A stretch of 64,000 nt of DNA from M1-B18 sp048264125 (GCA_048264125.1 JBLXDM010000001.1:62001-126000), one strand, 5' to 3'; positions 51,591-60,512 are shown, counted from the stretch's first letter. Notes: generated by a model from the sequence alone, not told the origin. Translations and numbers: made by a program.

Positions 51591-52371
51591 GAAGAACCTA
51601 AAGCTCATCACAATGTATTTTAAATTTAACCTGTCGGCTGCAATGGAATATCGAGGCAGCTTTTTAATTCAAGCCTTTGGCATGATACTGAACAATAGTG
51701 CCTTTATTTACTTTTGGTGGATATTATTCAGTAATATCGACAGCATCGGCGGCTATGGCTTTAGAGAGGTTATGATTATATGGTCAATATCCTCCAGCTC
51801 CTATGGCTTGGAGCTAATATTCTTTGGCAACAGCATGAAGCTATCTAATATGATAGCCAAGGGGGAGCTGGACTCCTATTTGCTGCAGCCTAAGGATGTA
51901 TTGATAAACATTATTGCCTCCGGCACAATAGTCTCTGCTTGGGGAGATTTATTTTATGGTCTAATACTCTTTACTATAGTAAGTGGCTTTAATCCTGTTC
52001 ATATATTATTATTTCTAGTATTCTGTGTAACTGGAGCCTTGGTATTTACTAGTATTATAACCATTGCCAACACTTTGGCCTTCTTCATGGGGGATGCTCA
52101 GGGGATTACAACCCTAATCACTGAATTTCTAGTAACCTTCAGTATTTATCCCGAGGGAATATACAGCGGCTTTACAAAGCTTATAATTTTTACAATAATA
52201 CCGGCTGCCTTTATCTCCCTCATACCTGTAAGGCTTATTAATAGCTTTAACCCCCGACTATTCCTACTTTTACTAACGGCTGTGGTTGGCTGGCTCCTTT
52301 TTGCCTACTTCTTCTTTAAATGGGGTCTTAAAAGATATGAGTCAGGGAATTTAATAGTAAATAAGCTATAG
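51574..52371 (+). CDS. ABC-2 family permease (DUF990)
   Basis: 265 aa, overlapping the previous permease by 17 nt. Six helices, and the corresponding loop NMIAKGELDSYLLQPKDVLINI, equivalent to the NKP loop of its partner. Last gene of the three-gene exporter operon; a strong bidirectional terminator follows at 52434. Confidence 0.88.
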   Translation: MLMEAKKNLKLITMYFKFNLSAAMEYRGSFLIQAFGMILNNSAFIYFWWILFSNIDSIGGYGFREVMIIWSISSSSYGLELIFFGNSMKLSNMIAKGELDSYLLQPKDVLINIIASGTIVSAWGDLFYGLILFTIVSGFNPVHILLFLVFCVTGALVFTSIITIANTLAFFMGDAQGITTLITEFLVTFSIYPEGIYSGFTKLIIFTIIPAAFISLIPVRLINSFNPRLFLLLLTAVVGWLLFAYFFFKWGLKRYESGNLIVNKL

Positions 52372-52433
52372 TGAAGTCCCCCCATTGTGTAGGAATACAT
52401 AGGATAAACAATCAAGTATTCTTTTGCAATTTT

Positions 52434-52470
52434 AAAATCCCTCCTTCAGATTAACTGAGGAGGGATTTTT
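52434..52470. terminator. Bidirectional intrinsic terminator
   Basis: 12-bp stem AAAATCCCTCCT (52434-52445) with 52458-52469, T tracts on both strands, between the convergent ABC and thi operons. Confidence 0.9.
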
Positions 52471-52495
52471 CAAGTATATTTCAAAGGGATCACTA

Positions 52496-53893
52496 CTAAC
52501 CTATCTCTGGAGCACCTGTTTCTTTCCTTGAAATGCCTGCCCCGATTATACAGATGGCTGCCGACACCACAACCGGCACTGCAAAGCTGATCAGGAGCTT
52601 ATTTGCCATAAAGAAGGGAACCCCGGAGGCTACCCCCAGTATAGCTGCCACTAAGGCCACTCCCTCCGTAAGCTTGGGATTATAAAGTCCATAGAAAATA
52701 GGGAAGAAGACTCCGGCACAAACCAGGTCTGCAACAAAGAAAAGATATAAAACGCTATAGCCCTTAGCAGATATCAAGGTAGCTGGTACAATAATGATGA
52801 TTGTAGCAAGCCTTGCCAGCTTAAGCAGGGACTCCTTCTTAATGCCCTTCAAAAGCCTGTGTCCATCCAGAGTAAAGCTGGCTACCATTGCATTCAGTAG
52901 AGTATCTACGGTACTCATAACCAGCACAAGGGCTAAAATAAATACAGCCACAATTAAGCCAAGGGGAAAATATGAATATGCCAGTGAAAACAATGCTGCG
53001 GAAGGACTTGCAGCTACCCCAAGTCCGGTGGAGATAATGCCCAATAGGCCTGTCAAAAGCATGACAGGTACTGCAATTAAAATACAGCCAATCAGAGACT
53101 TTTTAATAGCTCTGTCATCCTTGCCGGCATAAACCCTCTGCCAGTAGCCCTGATGAAATAAATTAGCGGCAAATACTGCAATACATAGAGTAAGGCCAAA
53201 TTCAATTCCCCCGCGGTTTCCAAGGTTAAATAGCTCAGGTGCATTGGCGGAGGCCTTCTCGATGATTTCCCCAACTCCACCGACATATATCAGTACTCCG
53301 AAGGAGACAATCACCAGCAGCACTATAACCAAAACCATCTGTATCATATCGGTAAACATGGAGGCCTTCAGTCCACCGTATATGGTATAGGCCATAGTGC
53401 CAAGACCGACTAAAAGCGCCGTATATATTAAGGGCACACCCGCCAGCTCATAGGCCACCAGAGCGATGGAGGTGAGCTCCGCCACCAGATGGACAAACAT
53501 ATAGAATAGGGAAAGCAGTACAGTAAGCACATACAGCTTGGAGCCGTAACGCTTAAGTACAAAATCATTTAGGGTGCTGCCCTCCGGCAGGTAGCCTCTG
53601 ATTTTAGGGCTAAGCACTAAAAATGCGACATAAAGGCTTCCAACCCCCAGCGCATAGCCAATAATTGAGGTCAGGCCTCCTATAGAACCGGCTTCTGGAG
53701 GCGTAAACAGTACAAATACCCCAAGGAAGGAGGCTAAAAAGGAGGCAGAAAGCATTTTTGAGTCGGTGCTGCCCCTTGCGGTTAAAAAGTCGTCCATGGT
53801 TTCTATTTTTCCACGGCTGTATAAAATACCTATCCCTGCAAATAGGGCTACGGTTATGGTCAGTATTGTCATTATACTTGAATATGAGAGCAT
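52496..53893 (-). CDS. Sodium:solute symporter (SSS family), thi operon member
   Basis: 465 aa, about 13 helices. SSS landmarks: FLTARGSTDSKMLSASFLAS, a Na+-site-like GALIYTALLVGLGTMAYTIY region with YGGLKASMFTDMIQMVL, and FHQGYWQRVYAGKDDRAIKK. AGGAGG for its ATG is formed by the last codons of thiE, so it is translationally linked to the thiamine operon. A role in importing a thiamine precursor is inferred from position; sequence alone does not show the substrate. Confidence 0.85.
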   Translation of the reverse strand: MLSYSSIMTILTITVALFAGIGILYSRGKIETMDDFLTARGSTDSKMLSASFLASFLGVFVLFTPPEAGSIGGLTSIIGYALGVGSLYVAFLVLSPKIRGYLPEGSTLNDFVLKRYGSKLYVLTVLLSLFYMFVHLVAELTSIALVAYELAGVPLIYTALLVGLGTMAYTIYGGLKASMFTDMIQMVLVIVLLVIVSFGVLIYVGGVGEIIEKASANAPELFNLGNRGGIEFGLTLCIAVFAANLFHQGYWQRVYAGKDDRAIKKSLIGCILIAVPVMLLTGLLGIISTGLGVAASPSAALFSLAYSYFPLGLIVAVFILALVLVMSTVDTLLNAMVASFTLDGHRLLKGIKKESLLKLARLATIIIIVPATLISAKGYSVLYLFFVADLVCAGVFFPIFYGLYNPKLTEGVALVAAILGVASGVPFFMANKLLISFAVPVVVSAAICIIGAGISRKETGAPEIG

Positions 53894-53894
53894 T

Positions 53895-54536
53895 TTATTT
53901 ACCTCCTAGATCGATAATTTTACTTAGTTCCTTTGCTGCGGCTGTAATATCCTGCTTGCCAAGGATGGCTGAAACAATGGCGGCCCCATCTATCCCGGTA
54001 TCAAATACGGATTTGATATTAGTCTCGTTGATGCCCCCTATGCCCACCACAGGAACATGAACATTTTCCTTGAGGAATTTAAGCTCCTGTAGGGAAACAC
54101 TGCGGGTGTCGGTTTTCGTATCGGTGGGGAATAGGGCCCCGACACCGATATAATCAGCCCCGGCGGCTATGGCCTCCTGAGCCTCCTGTAAAGTGGCGGT
54201 GGAAACGCCAAGTATTTTGTCTGGGCCTAAAATTTTTCGGGCAACAGCTGCGGGAAGGTCGTCTTGACCCACGTGAAGGCCATCGGCATCTATTGCCAGT
54301 GCAATATCCAGACGATCATTTATAATAAGGGGGATATGATATTGAGTGCAAAGCGCCTTTACTTCAAGGGCCAGCCTGTAGAAATCCAGAGATGAGGCCT
54401 CCTTTTCCCTAAGCTGCAGCAGGGTTACTCCCCCTTGAAATGCCTCCTCTAGGCTCTTTATTAAATCTCGACCCCTTAATACAGTCCTATCGGTTACTAG
54501 GTAGAGGCTATAGTCTATGGCATTATAGAAGCTCAT
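53895..54536 (-). CDS. thiE: Thiamine-phosphate synthase
   Basis: 213 aa TIM barrel joining HMP-PP and thiazole phosphate to thiamine phosphate. Motifs: YLVTDRTVLRGRD, GVTLLQLREKEASS, IINDRLDIALAIDADGLHVGQDDLPA, LGVSTATLQEAQEA, GADYIGVGALFPTDTKTD, VVGIGGI. It overlaps the thiM 3' end by 14 nt and is followed after 1 nt by the symporter gene. Confidence 0.97.
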   Translation of the reverse strand: MSFYNAIDYSLYLVTDRTVLRGRDLIKSLEEAFQGGVTLLQLREKEASSLDFYRLALEVKALCTQYHIPLIINDRLDIALAIDADGLHVGQDDLPAAVARKILGPDKILGVSTATLQEAQEAIAAGADYIGVGALFPTDTKTDTRSVSLQELKFLKENVHVPVVGIGGINETNIKSVFDTGIDGAAIVSAILGKQDITAAAKELSKIIDLGGK

Positions 54537-55341
54537 GGGCCTTACCCCTTTCCTCTATATCCTTAATGGTAAGCTGGCTTATGGCATCCATCAGATATAC
54601 CCTGAAGCTGCCTAAGCCCTCCTGGCCCTGAAGCCTTTGCTGTGCCTTTTCTCCAGCTATACACATAATCATTATTCCAGCTATTGCTCCAAAAAGACTG
54701 CCTTCTCCAGCACCGCAGCATACCCCCACCACGGAGGAGCTCATGCAGCCGGTTCCGGTGATTTTTGCCATTATTGGATGACCGTTTTCAATATAGAAAA
54801 CTCTGCTGCCATCGGAAATAATATCCACTGCCCCGGTGATGGCTACGGTACAATTCAGCCTTTTAGCCAGCTGAAGTGCGATATCCCTGCCGCCCTCCAG
54901 GGGATTATCCACTGAATCAACGCCACGGGTTGCGGCCTCGATACCATAGATGCATTTAATCTCCGACATATTTCCCCTTAGAACAGAAAGCTTTACCTCC
55001 TTCAAAATTCTTTCCGTTGCTTGATTTCTCAGGCTAGTGGCGCCTACGCCAACAGGGTCAAGTATAACCGGAGTTCCCAGCTGATTGGCCTTTTTCCCCG
55101 CCAGTATAAAGGATTCTATGGTTCTTTCGTTCAGGGTACCGATATTTAAAACCAGTGCAGAGGCTATGGATACCATTTCCTCCACCTCCTTATGGTCATC
55201 CGCCATAACAGGGCTTCCCCCCAGAGCTAACACGATATTTGCACAGTCATTTACAGTAACATAGTTGGTGATATGGTGTACCAAAGGCTTATTTTCTTTA
55301 ATTTTCTCCAATATAGTCCTTGCCTTGCTATTAATTTCCAT
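54523..55341 (-). CDS. thiM: Hydroxyethylthiazole kinase
   Basis: About 272 aa; ATG complement of 55339-55341, 16 nt past thiD. It phosphorylates the thiazole moiety recovered from thiamine breakdown. Motifs: PLVHHITNYVTVNDCANIVLA, GGSPVMADD, VLNIGTLNERTI, VILDPVGVGATSLRN, VLRGNMSEI and the anion hole ITGTGCMSSSVVG. Part of a salvage-type operon; no thiC or thiG is visible. Confidence 0.97.
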   Translation of the reverse strand: MEINSKARTILEKIKENKPLVHHITNYVTVNDCANIVLALGGSPVMADDHKEVEEMVSIASALVLNIGTLNERTIESFILAGKKANQLGTPVILDPVGVGATSLRNQATERILKEVKLSVLRGNMSEIKCIYGIEAATRGVDSVDNPLEGGRDIALQLAKRLNCTVAITGAVDIISDGSRVFYIENGHPIMAKITGTGCMSSSVVGVCCGAGEGSLFGAIAGIMIMCIAGEKAQQRLQGQEGLGSFRVYLMDAISQLTIKDIEERGKAHELL

Positions 55342-55357
55342 ATGTATATTCGACCTC

Positions 55358-56146
55358 CTATTTATTATATAGCTCATAAAAATGATGCACCGGGCCCACA
55401 CCCTTGCCGATGGCAAAGGAATTAAGTATTGCAACGGTTATATAGCTTTTGGCCCGGTCGATTGATTCGATAACGGAAAGACCCTTCCCAAGATTGGCTG
55501 CTATGGCAGAGGATAGGGTGCAGCCGGTGCCATGGGTATTCTTGGTCTCTATTCTCGGAGAATTAAAATAGGTAAAGCCTGCACCGTCATATAGAATATC
55601 AACAGCCTCCCCCTCCAGATGGCCCCCCTTTACAAGAACATATGCAGGTCCCATTTTATGAATCAGCTCAGCTGCCGTCTTCATTTCATCAACAGTGGTA
55701 ATTCTCATGCCTGTTATTACCTCCGCCTCTGGAAGGTTTGGGGTTACTACGGTAGCCATAGGCAGCAGATATTTTATCAAGGCCTCCTTTGCCTCCGGCT
55801 GCAATAGATGATAGCCGCTTTTAGACACCATTACAGGGTCAATAACCAGATTGTTCACAGAATATTTAGCTAGGGTTTCAGCTATAACCTTGATGGTTTC
55901 CGTTCTTGAAACCATTCCAACCTTGACGGCATCAACTGTAATATCCTCAAAGATCACCTCAATTTGCTTCTGTATAATGTCGGGAGTGATATCCTGAACT
56001 GCAAAAACCCCCTGAGTGTTCTGGGCTGTGATGGCGGTAATAACACTCATACCATAGGTTTCCAGTGCCGAAAAGGTCTTTAAATCCGCCTGTATTCCTG
56101 CTCCGCCGCAGCTGTCGGAGCCTGCAATTGTCAATAGCTTCTTCAT
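55358..56146 (-). CDS. thiD: Hydroxymethylpyrimidine (phosphomethylpyrimidine) kinase
   Basis: About 262 aa, start ATG preceded by AGGAGG. Ribokinase fold: LTIAGSDSCGGAGIQADLKT, TAITAQNTQGVFAV, AVKVGMVSR, VIDPVMVSKSGYHLL, VTPNLPEAEVITG and the catalytic NTHGTGCTLSSAIAA. It converts HMP to HMP-PP for thiE. Encoded between thiW and thiM. Confidence 0.97.
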   Translation of the reverse strand: MKKLLTIAGSDSCGGAGIQADLKTFSALETYGMSVITAITAQNTQGVFAVQDITPDIIQKQIEVIFEDITVDAVKVGMVSRTETIKVIAETLAKYSVNNLVIDPVMVSKSGYHLLQPEAKEALIKYLLPMATVVTPNLPEAEVITGMRITTVDEMKTAAELIHKMGPAYVLVKGGHLEGEAVDILYDGAGFTYFNSPRIETKNTHGTGCTLSSAIAANLGKGLSVIESIDRAKSYITVAILNSFAIGKGVGPVHHFYELYNK

Positions 56147-56148
56147 GC

Positions 56149-56646
56149 TCAACCTCCTAAATTGATTGTAGTTGATACTCCAGATTTAACCATAAGCTTA
56201 TATATGCCAAAGCCTATTACTGCACCCACCGCTGAGCTCAGCAGGAAGGGGGCTACAAAAAACAGGACTGCGGCTTCTCTGCCCATGATAAATGCCGCCA
56301 CTGGATAGGCCACAATTCCGCCTATGATACCTGTACCGATAATCTCCCCCAGCATAGCCAGCAGGGAGCTTTTTGTCCTTCTGAAGAGAAGTCCAGCCAA
56401 TAGCGCTCCTATCATGCTGCCGGGAAAGGCCAGCAGGGAGCCGGTGTCCAGAAGGTTTCTCATTAGAGAAATGATAAAGGCTATTGCTACTGCATATCCG
56501 GGACCAAGGAAAACCCCCGCCAGTAAATTGATGGTATGCTGTACGGGAAAGACCTTGGAGGCCCCCACCGGTACATAAAGGATATGACCGCTGGCAACTC
56601 CGATGGCTGCCAACAATGAGGCTGTGGTCAGCTTTTTAATATTCAT
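56149..56646 (-). CDS. thiW: ThiW, ECF-type S component for thiamine precursor
   Basis: 165 aa with five or six hydrophobic helices. Matches ThiW by LLAAIGVASGHILYVPVGASKVFPVQHTINLLAGVFLGPGYA. It is the predicted substrate-binding component for hydroxyethylthiazole working with the shared ECF module, which is not encoded in the window. First gene under the TPP riboswitch; its stop lies 2 nt before thiD. Confidence 0.93.
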   Translation of the reverse strand: MNIKKLTTASLLAAIGVASGHILYVPVGASKVFPVQHTINLLAGVFLGPGYAVAIAFIISLMRNLLDTGSLLAFPGSMIGALLAGLLFRRTKSSLLAMLGEIIGTGIIGGIVAYPVAAFIMGREAAVLFFVAPFLLSSAVGAVIGFGIYKLMVKSGVSTTINLGG

Positions 56647-56683
56647 ATAATTCCCCCTTAAAATAAAGCTTCAAAAAGCAGAA

Positions 56684-56714
56684 AAGCACAAATCCAACAG
56701 TAGGATTTGTGCTT
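56684..56714 (-). terminator. TPP riboswitch terminator
   Basis: Perfect 12-bp stem (56684-56695 AAGCACAAATCC with 56703-56714), followed on the minus strand by a T-rich run. It lies between the aptamer and thiW. Confidence 0.88.
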
Positions 56715-56740
56715 ATTACGCATATATAAATGCCCAATAA

Positions 56741-56845
56741 TATACACTTCCCTACGCTGGTATAATCCAGATCAGGTTAATGGGGATCAAAGACATTACA
56801 GGGTCCTTCTCTCAGCTGGCCTATCCAGCTCTCCCAGTGCTATAT
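56741..56845 (-). ncRNA. TPP (thi-box) riboswitch
   Basis: On the minus strand it reads CACTGGGAGAGC..., then GCTGAGAGAAGGACCC, and TTAACCTGATCTGGATTATACC followed by AGCGTAGGGAAGTG, the invariant THI-element blocks. P1 is ATA-CACT with AGTGTAT. TPP binding would stabilise the downstream terminator and switch off the thiW-thiD-thiM-thiE-symporter operon. Confidence 0.97.
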
Positions 56846-56865
56846 GCTTTTAAGTTTTCATCAAC

Positions 56866-56894
56866 ATAATACCACAGAGGACATTAATTGGCAA
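56866..56894 (-). promoter_or_regulatory. thi operon promoter
   Basis: Minus-strand TTGCCA (56889-56894), 17 bp, TATTAT (56866-56871), about 20 nt before the TPP aptamer. The -35 touches the left end of a family A repeat. Confidence 0.75.
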
Positions 56895-57213
56895 TGAAAA
56901 TTACATAATCAAGGTTAGTGGTATGTTTATACAAAGTCAAAAGTTTCCTGCTTAGTGCCCCACGGGCTAATTTGTATAATTAATTTTAAATGTTATTAGC
57001 CCTAGCACCTTACATCACTTAAAATATTGGATAACTCCCGGTATAATTTCCCTGTTGCTGCGTTGTCGTCAGTCGTAATATTACTCGATATTGCTTCTTC
57101 CTCCGCCTTGCTACATAAAAATTCTCCGCGGGATTTATCTCAACCTTTAAATGACGCAAGGTACTAGGCAATGCGCAATAAACTTTTAACTTTGTATAAA
57201 CTAAAATATATAT
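56894..57213 (+). repeat. Family A fold-back repeat interrupted by family B element
   Basis: ATGAAAATTACATAAT... through CCCTAG, then 158 bp of other sequence, then CTAGGCAATGCGCAATAAAC...CTTTGTATAAACTAAAATATATAT. Without the insert it matches the other copies, except that the final 20 or so bases (GCAATTTCCTC end) are lost. The remaining gene-free sequence 57214-57330 shows only an AT-rich stretch without a recognised signal. Confidence 0.85.
57006..57163. mobile_element. Family B inverted-repeat element (158 bp) with CTAG duplication
   Basis: CACCTTACATCACTTAAA at the left and TTTAAATGACGCAAGGTA at the right are inverted repeats (14 of 18 matching). CTAG precedes (57002-57005) and follows (57164-57167); removing the element and one CTAG restores the family A sequence CCCTAGGCAATG. 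No ORF of useful size. A non-autonomous insertion is the simplest reading. Confidence 0.8.
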
Positions 57214-57330
57214 TTAAAATTTATAAATAGTAATCCCGGCAACAGAAAATAATAGTGACAAGTGGTAGTATAGGATGACATAGGTATTTTATACGCTATG
57301 ACAGCTAACTAAGAAGGAGGTTAATATTCT

Positions 57331-57669
57331 ATGGAACAGATCATAAAAAATATCGACTTATCTAAAGTAATCGAGATGGATTCATTAGTGGAATATCAAG
57401 AGGGAAAGGTAATAAGCAGGACGCTGGCACAGGGGAAAAATCTAAGCCTGACACTGTTTGCCTTCAGCAAGGGGGAAGAAATCAGCTCCCATTCCTCCAG
57501 CGGTGATGCAATGGTGTACCTACTGGATGGAGAGTCTGAAATTACCATTGGAGATGAGGTCTTTGCATTAAAGAAGGGTCAGACAATTGTTATGCCTTCA
57601 GGCATACCGCATGCACTATTGGCAAAGGAAAATTTTAAAATGCTGCTGGTGGTAGTCTTTAAGCCTTAA
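57331..57669 (+). CDS. Small cupin-domain protein
   Basis: 112 aa, single beta-barrel. Metal-site motifs SKGEEISSHSSSGDAMVYLLDGE (first cupin motif) and PSGIPHALLAKENFKMLL (second). AAGGAGG precedes the ATG. Members bind a metal ion; the reaction is unknown. Monocistronic, terminator at 57677. Confidence 0.92.
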   Translation: MEQIIKNIDLSKVIEMDSLVEYQEGKVISRTLAQGKNLSLTLFAFSKGEEISSHSSSGDAMVYLLDGESEITIGDEVFALKKGQTIVMPSGIPHALLAKENFKMLLVVVFKP

Positions 57670-57676
57670 GCAGTAG

Positions 57677-57722
57677 AAAAGGGCAGTCCTTGGATGCACA
57701 TATCCGTGGACTGCCCTTTTTA
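57677..57722. terminator. Bidirectional intrinsic terminator
   Basis: Perfect 13-bp stem AAAAGGGCAGTCC (57677-57689) with 57708-57720, T-rich on both sides, between convergent genes. Confidence 0.9.
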
Positions 57723-57778
57723 GTTGCAGCAAAGCTTCTCCTGCCTGTCTAGATCGTTATCTTCTGAAGCCCTTTGTC

Positions 57779-58504
57779 TCATTTTCTTATTCCTGTAATT
57801 ATTGACAGTATACCGGTAACGATGATTAAACCAAGGGTAAGCCTTCTGAATAGCTCCTCGTCAAATTTATTACCTAGCTTAACACCAACGAAGGCGCCCA
57901 AAACAAGTCCCGGCAAAACATAGGCAGAATAGCTGATTACCTCGCTGGTTATCAGTCCACCTAAAAAATAGGTGGGTATTGTAAATACATTCAAGATGAG
58001 AAAATATGATGTCAGATTAGCCCTGAAGGTCTGCTTTTCCACCTCCTGGTTTCTAAGGAACAGCACCAGTGGTGGGCCTCCCAGAGAGACACTGCCGTTC
58101 ATTATGCCACTGACAAAGCCTACAGGGATATAGGAGAGCCTTTCATTCTTTACCTTCACCTTATACCCATATAGGTTTATGAGGGCGGATGTAGTAACCA
58201 GTATTCCTATTACCACCTTCAAGGTATTTTCATTGGTGACCTTTAATAGGTGGGCTCCAAAGGGAGTACCTATTATTCCAAATATCACCAGGATTACTAT
58301 TTGCTTAAGTCTCACATGGGTTCTGATATGGCTTAATATGATGATATTTAATATAAGGCTATAAAGCACCAGCATGGGAACTACGATCTTTAAAGGCAGT
58401 AGCATTCCCAATAGGGGTAGGGCAACAAGTGAGAAGCCAAAGCTGGTTATTCCCTGAATGACACTGGATATGAAAATTATAATAGCAGCTAAAATCAATT
58501 CCAA
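57779..58504 (-). CDS. TauE/SafE-family sulfite/anion exporter permease
   Basis: About 241 aa, eight helices. I chose TTG (complement 58502-58504), 8 nt after GGAGG; the ATG at 58525 has no ribosome site. It has the twin TauE motifs GITSFGFSLVALPLLGML and GFVSGIMNGSVSLGGPPLVLFL. The family moves sulfite, sulfonates or other organic anions; the substrate here is unknown. Confidence 0.88.
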   Translation of the reverse strand: MELILAAIIIFISSVIQGITSFGFSLVALPLLGMLLPLKIVVPMLVLYSLILNIIILSHIRTHVRLKQIVILVIFGIIGTPFGAHLLKVTNENTLKVVIGILVTTSALINLYGYKVKVKNERLSYIPVGFVSGIMNGSVSLGGPPLVLFLRNQEVEKQTFRANLTSYFLILNVFTIPTYFLGGLITSEVISYSAYVLPGLVLGAFVGVKLGNKFDEELFRRLTLGLIIVTGILSIITGIRK

Positions 58505-58708
58505 GGTGAGTTCCTCCGTGTACATAATAATGATATTTCACTAATACCATTATGAACCATTTAGTAAAATACATAAAGTGAAATAAAATTAATAATTGCC
58601 AAATCAGGCAAATGTTATATTTGTGAAAATCTATTAACAATTGTGAATATAAGATGTATAATTACAACAAATGACAGATTACGACTATTGTGAAATGGGG
58701 CTGAGACG

Positions 58709-60325
58709 ATGAACTTTATATACAAAAGTAAGCTTTTTAAGCAGCTGACAGGAGTAATAGTGCTGCTTATAGTTTTGGCCATAGGTGTTCCCAGTGCCTT
58801 TGCTATACTATATATGACACCTAGAACAGTCGAGGACAGATACCATGAGGTTATGCTGGGGGATGTCGCATTTCTTTCCAATAGGCTTAATCTACACTTA
58901 ACTAAAAGTCTCCAGGACGTTGAAATCATTTCTAGCATGGTAAAGCTTTCGGATATTGAGGATGCCTCAGATAAGGTCGATTTATTTCTTAAAACCAGTG
59001 GGATTTTTACAGGAGGGATCATCACTAATAGTGAGGGTCGCCTTATATACTTTTATTCATCCCCACGGGGAGTAGTGAATGTCGACAAAAGCCACAATTT
59101 AAGCTATAGAGACTATGTGCAGCAGCCACTAAAAAACAATACCCCATATTTGTCTAATGTCATTGTCACTGAGGGCAACAGCAATCCGGTAATATTCGCC
59201 AGCAGCCCCTTGATGGAGCAGGGTGAAGCTGTTGGCGTACTGGCCCTCACCATAAATTTATGGAATGATAAAAATCTCTTTTTTACCCTATTTAATTCCT
59301 TTAGGGACAATAAGAAGGGAAATATATATGTTATAGATGAAGAGGCTACTATTATCTATCATCACGATACTGAGCTTGTTGGTAAAAAGCTGGATTATAC
59401 AGTTTCAGACAGGATAATAGGAGCAGGTGAAGGGCTGATAAAGGAAATAGCCATAGGGGATGTAAAGAAGGCAGTTGCCTTCAGCAATCTGGAAATAAAC
59501 AATTGGGCTGTCATATATGAGATAGATCATTCAAGCATCTATTCCATAAACAGGCTAGGATTTATAATGGCTATAGGCACCATGATACTAGTGCTGCTAT
59601 TAGGACTATTAGCCAGTAGTGTTTTTGCTAAAATTATATTAAAGCCACTGGCAGAGATTACTACAGCTACAGAGCAGGTGGCTGGGGGGGATTTATCCAG
59701 ACAAATAGAGAATAGGGGTCATCGGGATTTTCTGCCCCTGATTAAGAATTTCAATATCATGATTAAGAATCTGCGTTTTCAATATGAGGAGCTGGAGAAG
59801 CTGTCGTTGCAGGACTATCAAACAGGCTTGGCTAATCGGAGATACTTTGATCAGCATCTGAAGCAGGAGCTGGAAAGGGCTCAAAGAAAAGGCCATGTCA
59901 CCAGTTTAATGATTTTAGATATAGATAATTTTAAGGATATCAACGACCAATTCGGCCACCTGACAGGAGACAAGGCAATTGTTGCCCTAGCAGCTGTTTT
60001 GAAGGATTGCCTTAGAAGTCAGGATTTACCCGTAAGATATGGTGGTGATGAATTTCTGGTGCTGTTGCCTGAAACAAGCCTTCAGCAGAGCGAGGCTGTT
60101 GCCAAGAAGCTAAAGGACGCCCTAAAGGAGGTAAGCATAAACACCAGAAAGGGCAGCATATCCTTTACTACAAGCATAGGAGTGGTCAGTACGGAGCATT
60201 ATCCACAAACCACCAGCTACAACGAAAAGACCATTAATAACTTTCTGAGAAAGGCAGATACGGCCCTATATCAGGCCAAGATCAAGGGAAGGGACAGAAT
60301 AGAGCTATATATTAAGGAGAATTAG
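58709..60325 (+). CDS. Diguanylate cyclase with dCache sensor and HAMP
   Basis: 538 aa. TM1 (about 13-33), an extracytoplasmic dCache-like sensor (about 35-285, with GNSNPVIFASSPLMEQGEAVGVLALTI-type core), TM2 (about 288-310), HAMP (KPLAEITTATEQVAGGDLSR) and GGDEF domain. GGDEF is intact at residues 445-449; RSQD five residues before it forms a c-di-GMP inhibitory I-site. It makes c-di-GMP in response to an external ligand, most likely affecting motility, biofilm or sporulation. Confidence 0.95.
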   Translation: MNFIYKSKLFKQLTGVIVLLIVLAIGVPSAFAILYMTPRTVEDRYHEVMLGDVAFLSNRLNLHLTKSLQDVEIISSMVKLSDIEDASDKVDLFLKTSGIFTGGIITNSEGRLIYFYSSPRGVVNVDKSHNLSYRDYVQQPLKNNTPYLSNVIVTEGNSNPVIFASSPLMEQGEAVGVLALTINLWNDKNLFFTLFNSFRDNKKGNIYVIDEEATIIYHHDTELVGKKLDYTVSDRIIGAGEGLIKEIAIGDVKKAVAFSNLEINNWAVIYEIDHSSIYSINRLGFIMAIGTMILVLLLGLLASSVFAKIILKPLAEITTATEQVAGGDLSRQIENRGHRDFLPLIKNFNIMIKNLRFQYEELEKLSLQDYQTGLANRRYFDQHLKQELERAQRKGHVTSLMILDIDNFKDINDQFGHLTGDKAIVALAAVLKDCLRSQDLPVRYGGDEFLVLLPETSLQQSEAVAKKLKDALKEVSINTRKGSISFTTSIGVVSTEHYPQTTSYNEKTINNFLRKADTALYQAKIKGRDRIELYIKEN

Positions 60326-60372
60326 TAGAAGAAGTAAACAAATACAAGCTGTTGGGAGAGTTGTAACAGTTG

Positions 60373-60396
60373 GGGTGGCTGCATATGCAGTCACCC
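60373..60396 (+). other. Hairpin after the diguanylate cyclase gene
   Basis: GGGTGGCTGCAT (60373-60384) pairs with ATGCAGTCACCC (60385-60396), nearly a continuous palindrome. No T tract follows, so a terminator role is doubtful. Confidence 0.45.
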
Positions 60397-60512
60397 TTAG
60401 CCTTTGAAGATATATTCTAAATATTAAGTAAATATAATTGGTAATGCTTACATTATATGGTATATAATAATGAAGGTTACATATAAAGGCTTAAGGTACA
60501 GGAGGAAAGCAT

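Noticed and set aside
60373..60396. Hairpin after the diguanylate cyclase as a terminator
   Set aside because: No T tract follows; kept only as a hairpin of unknown role.
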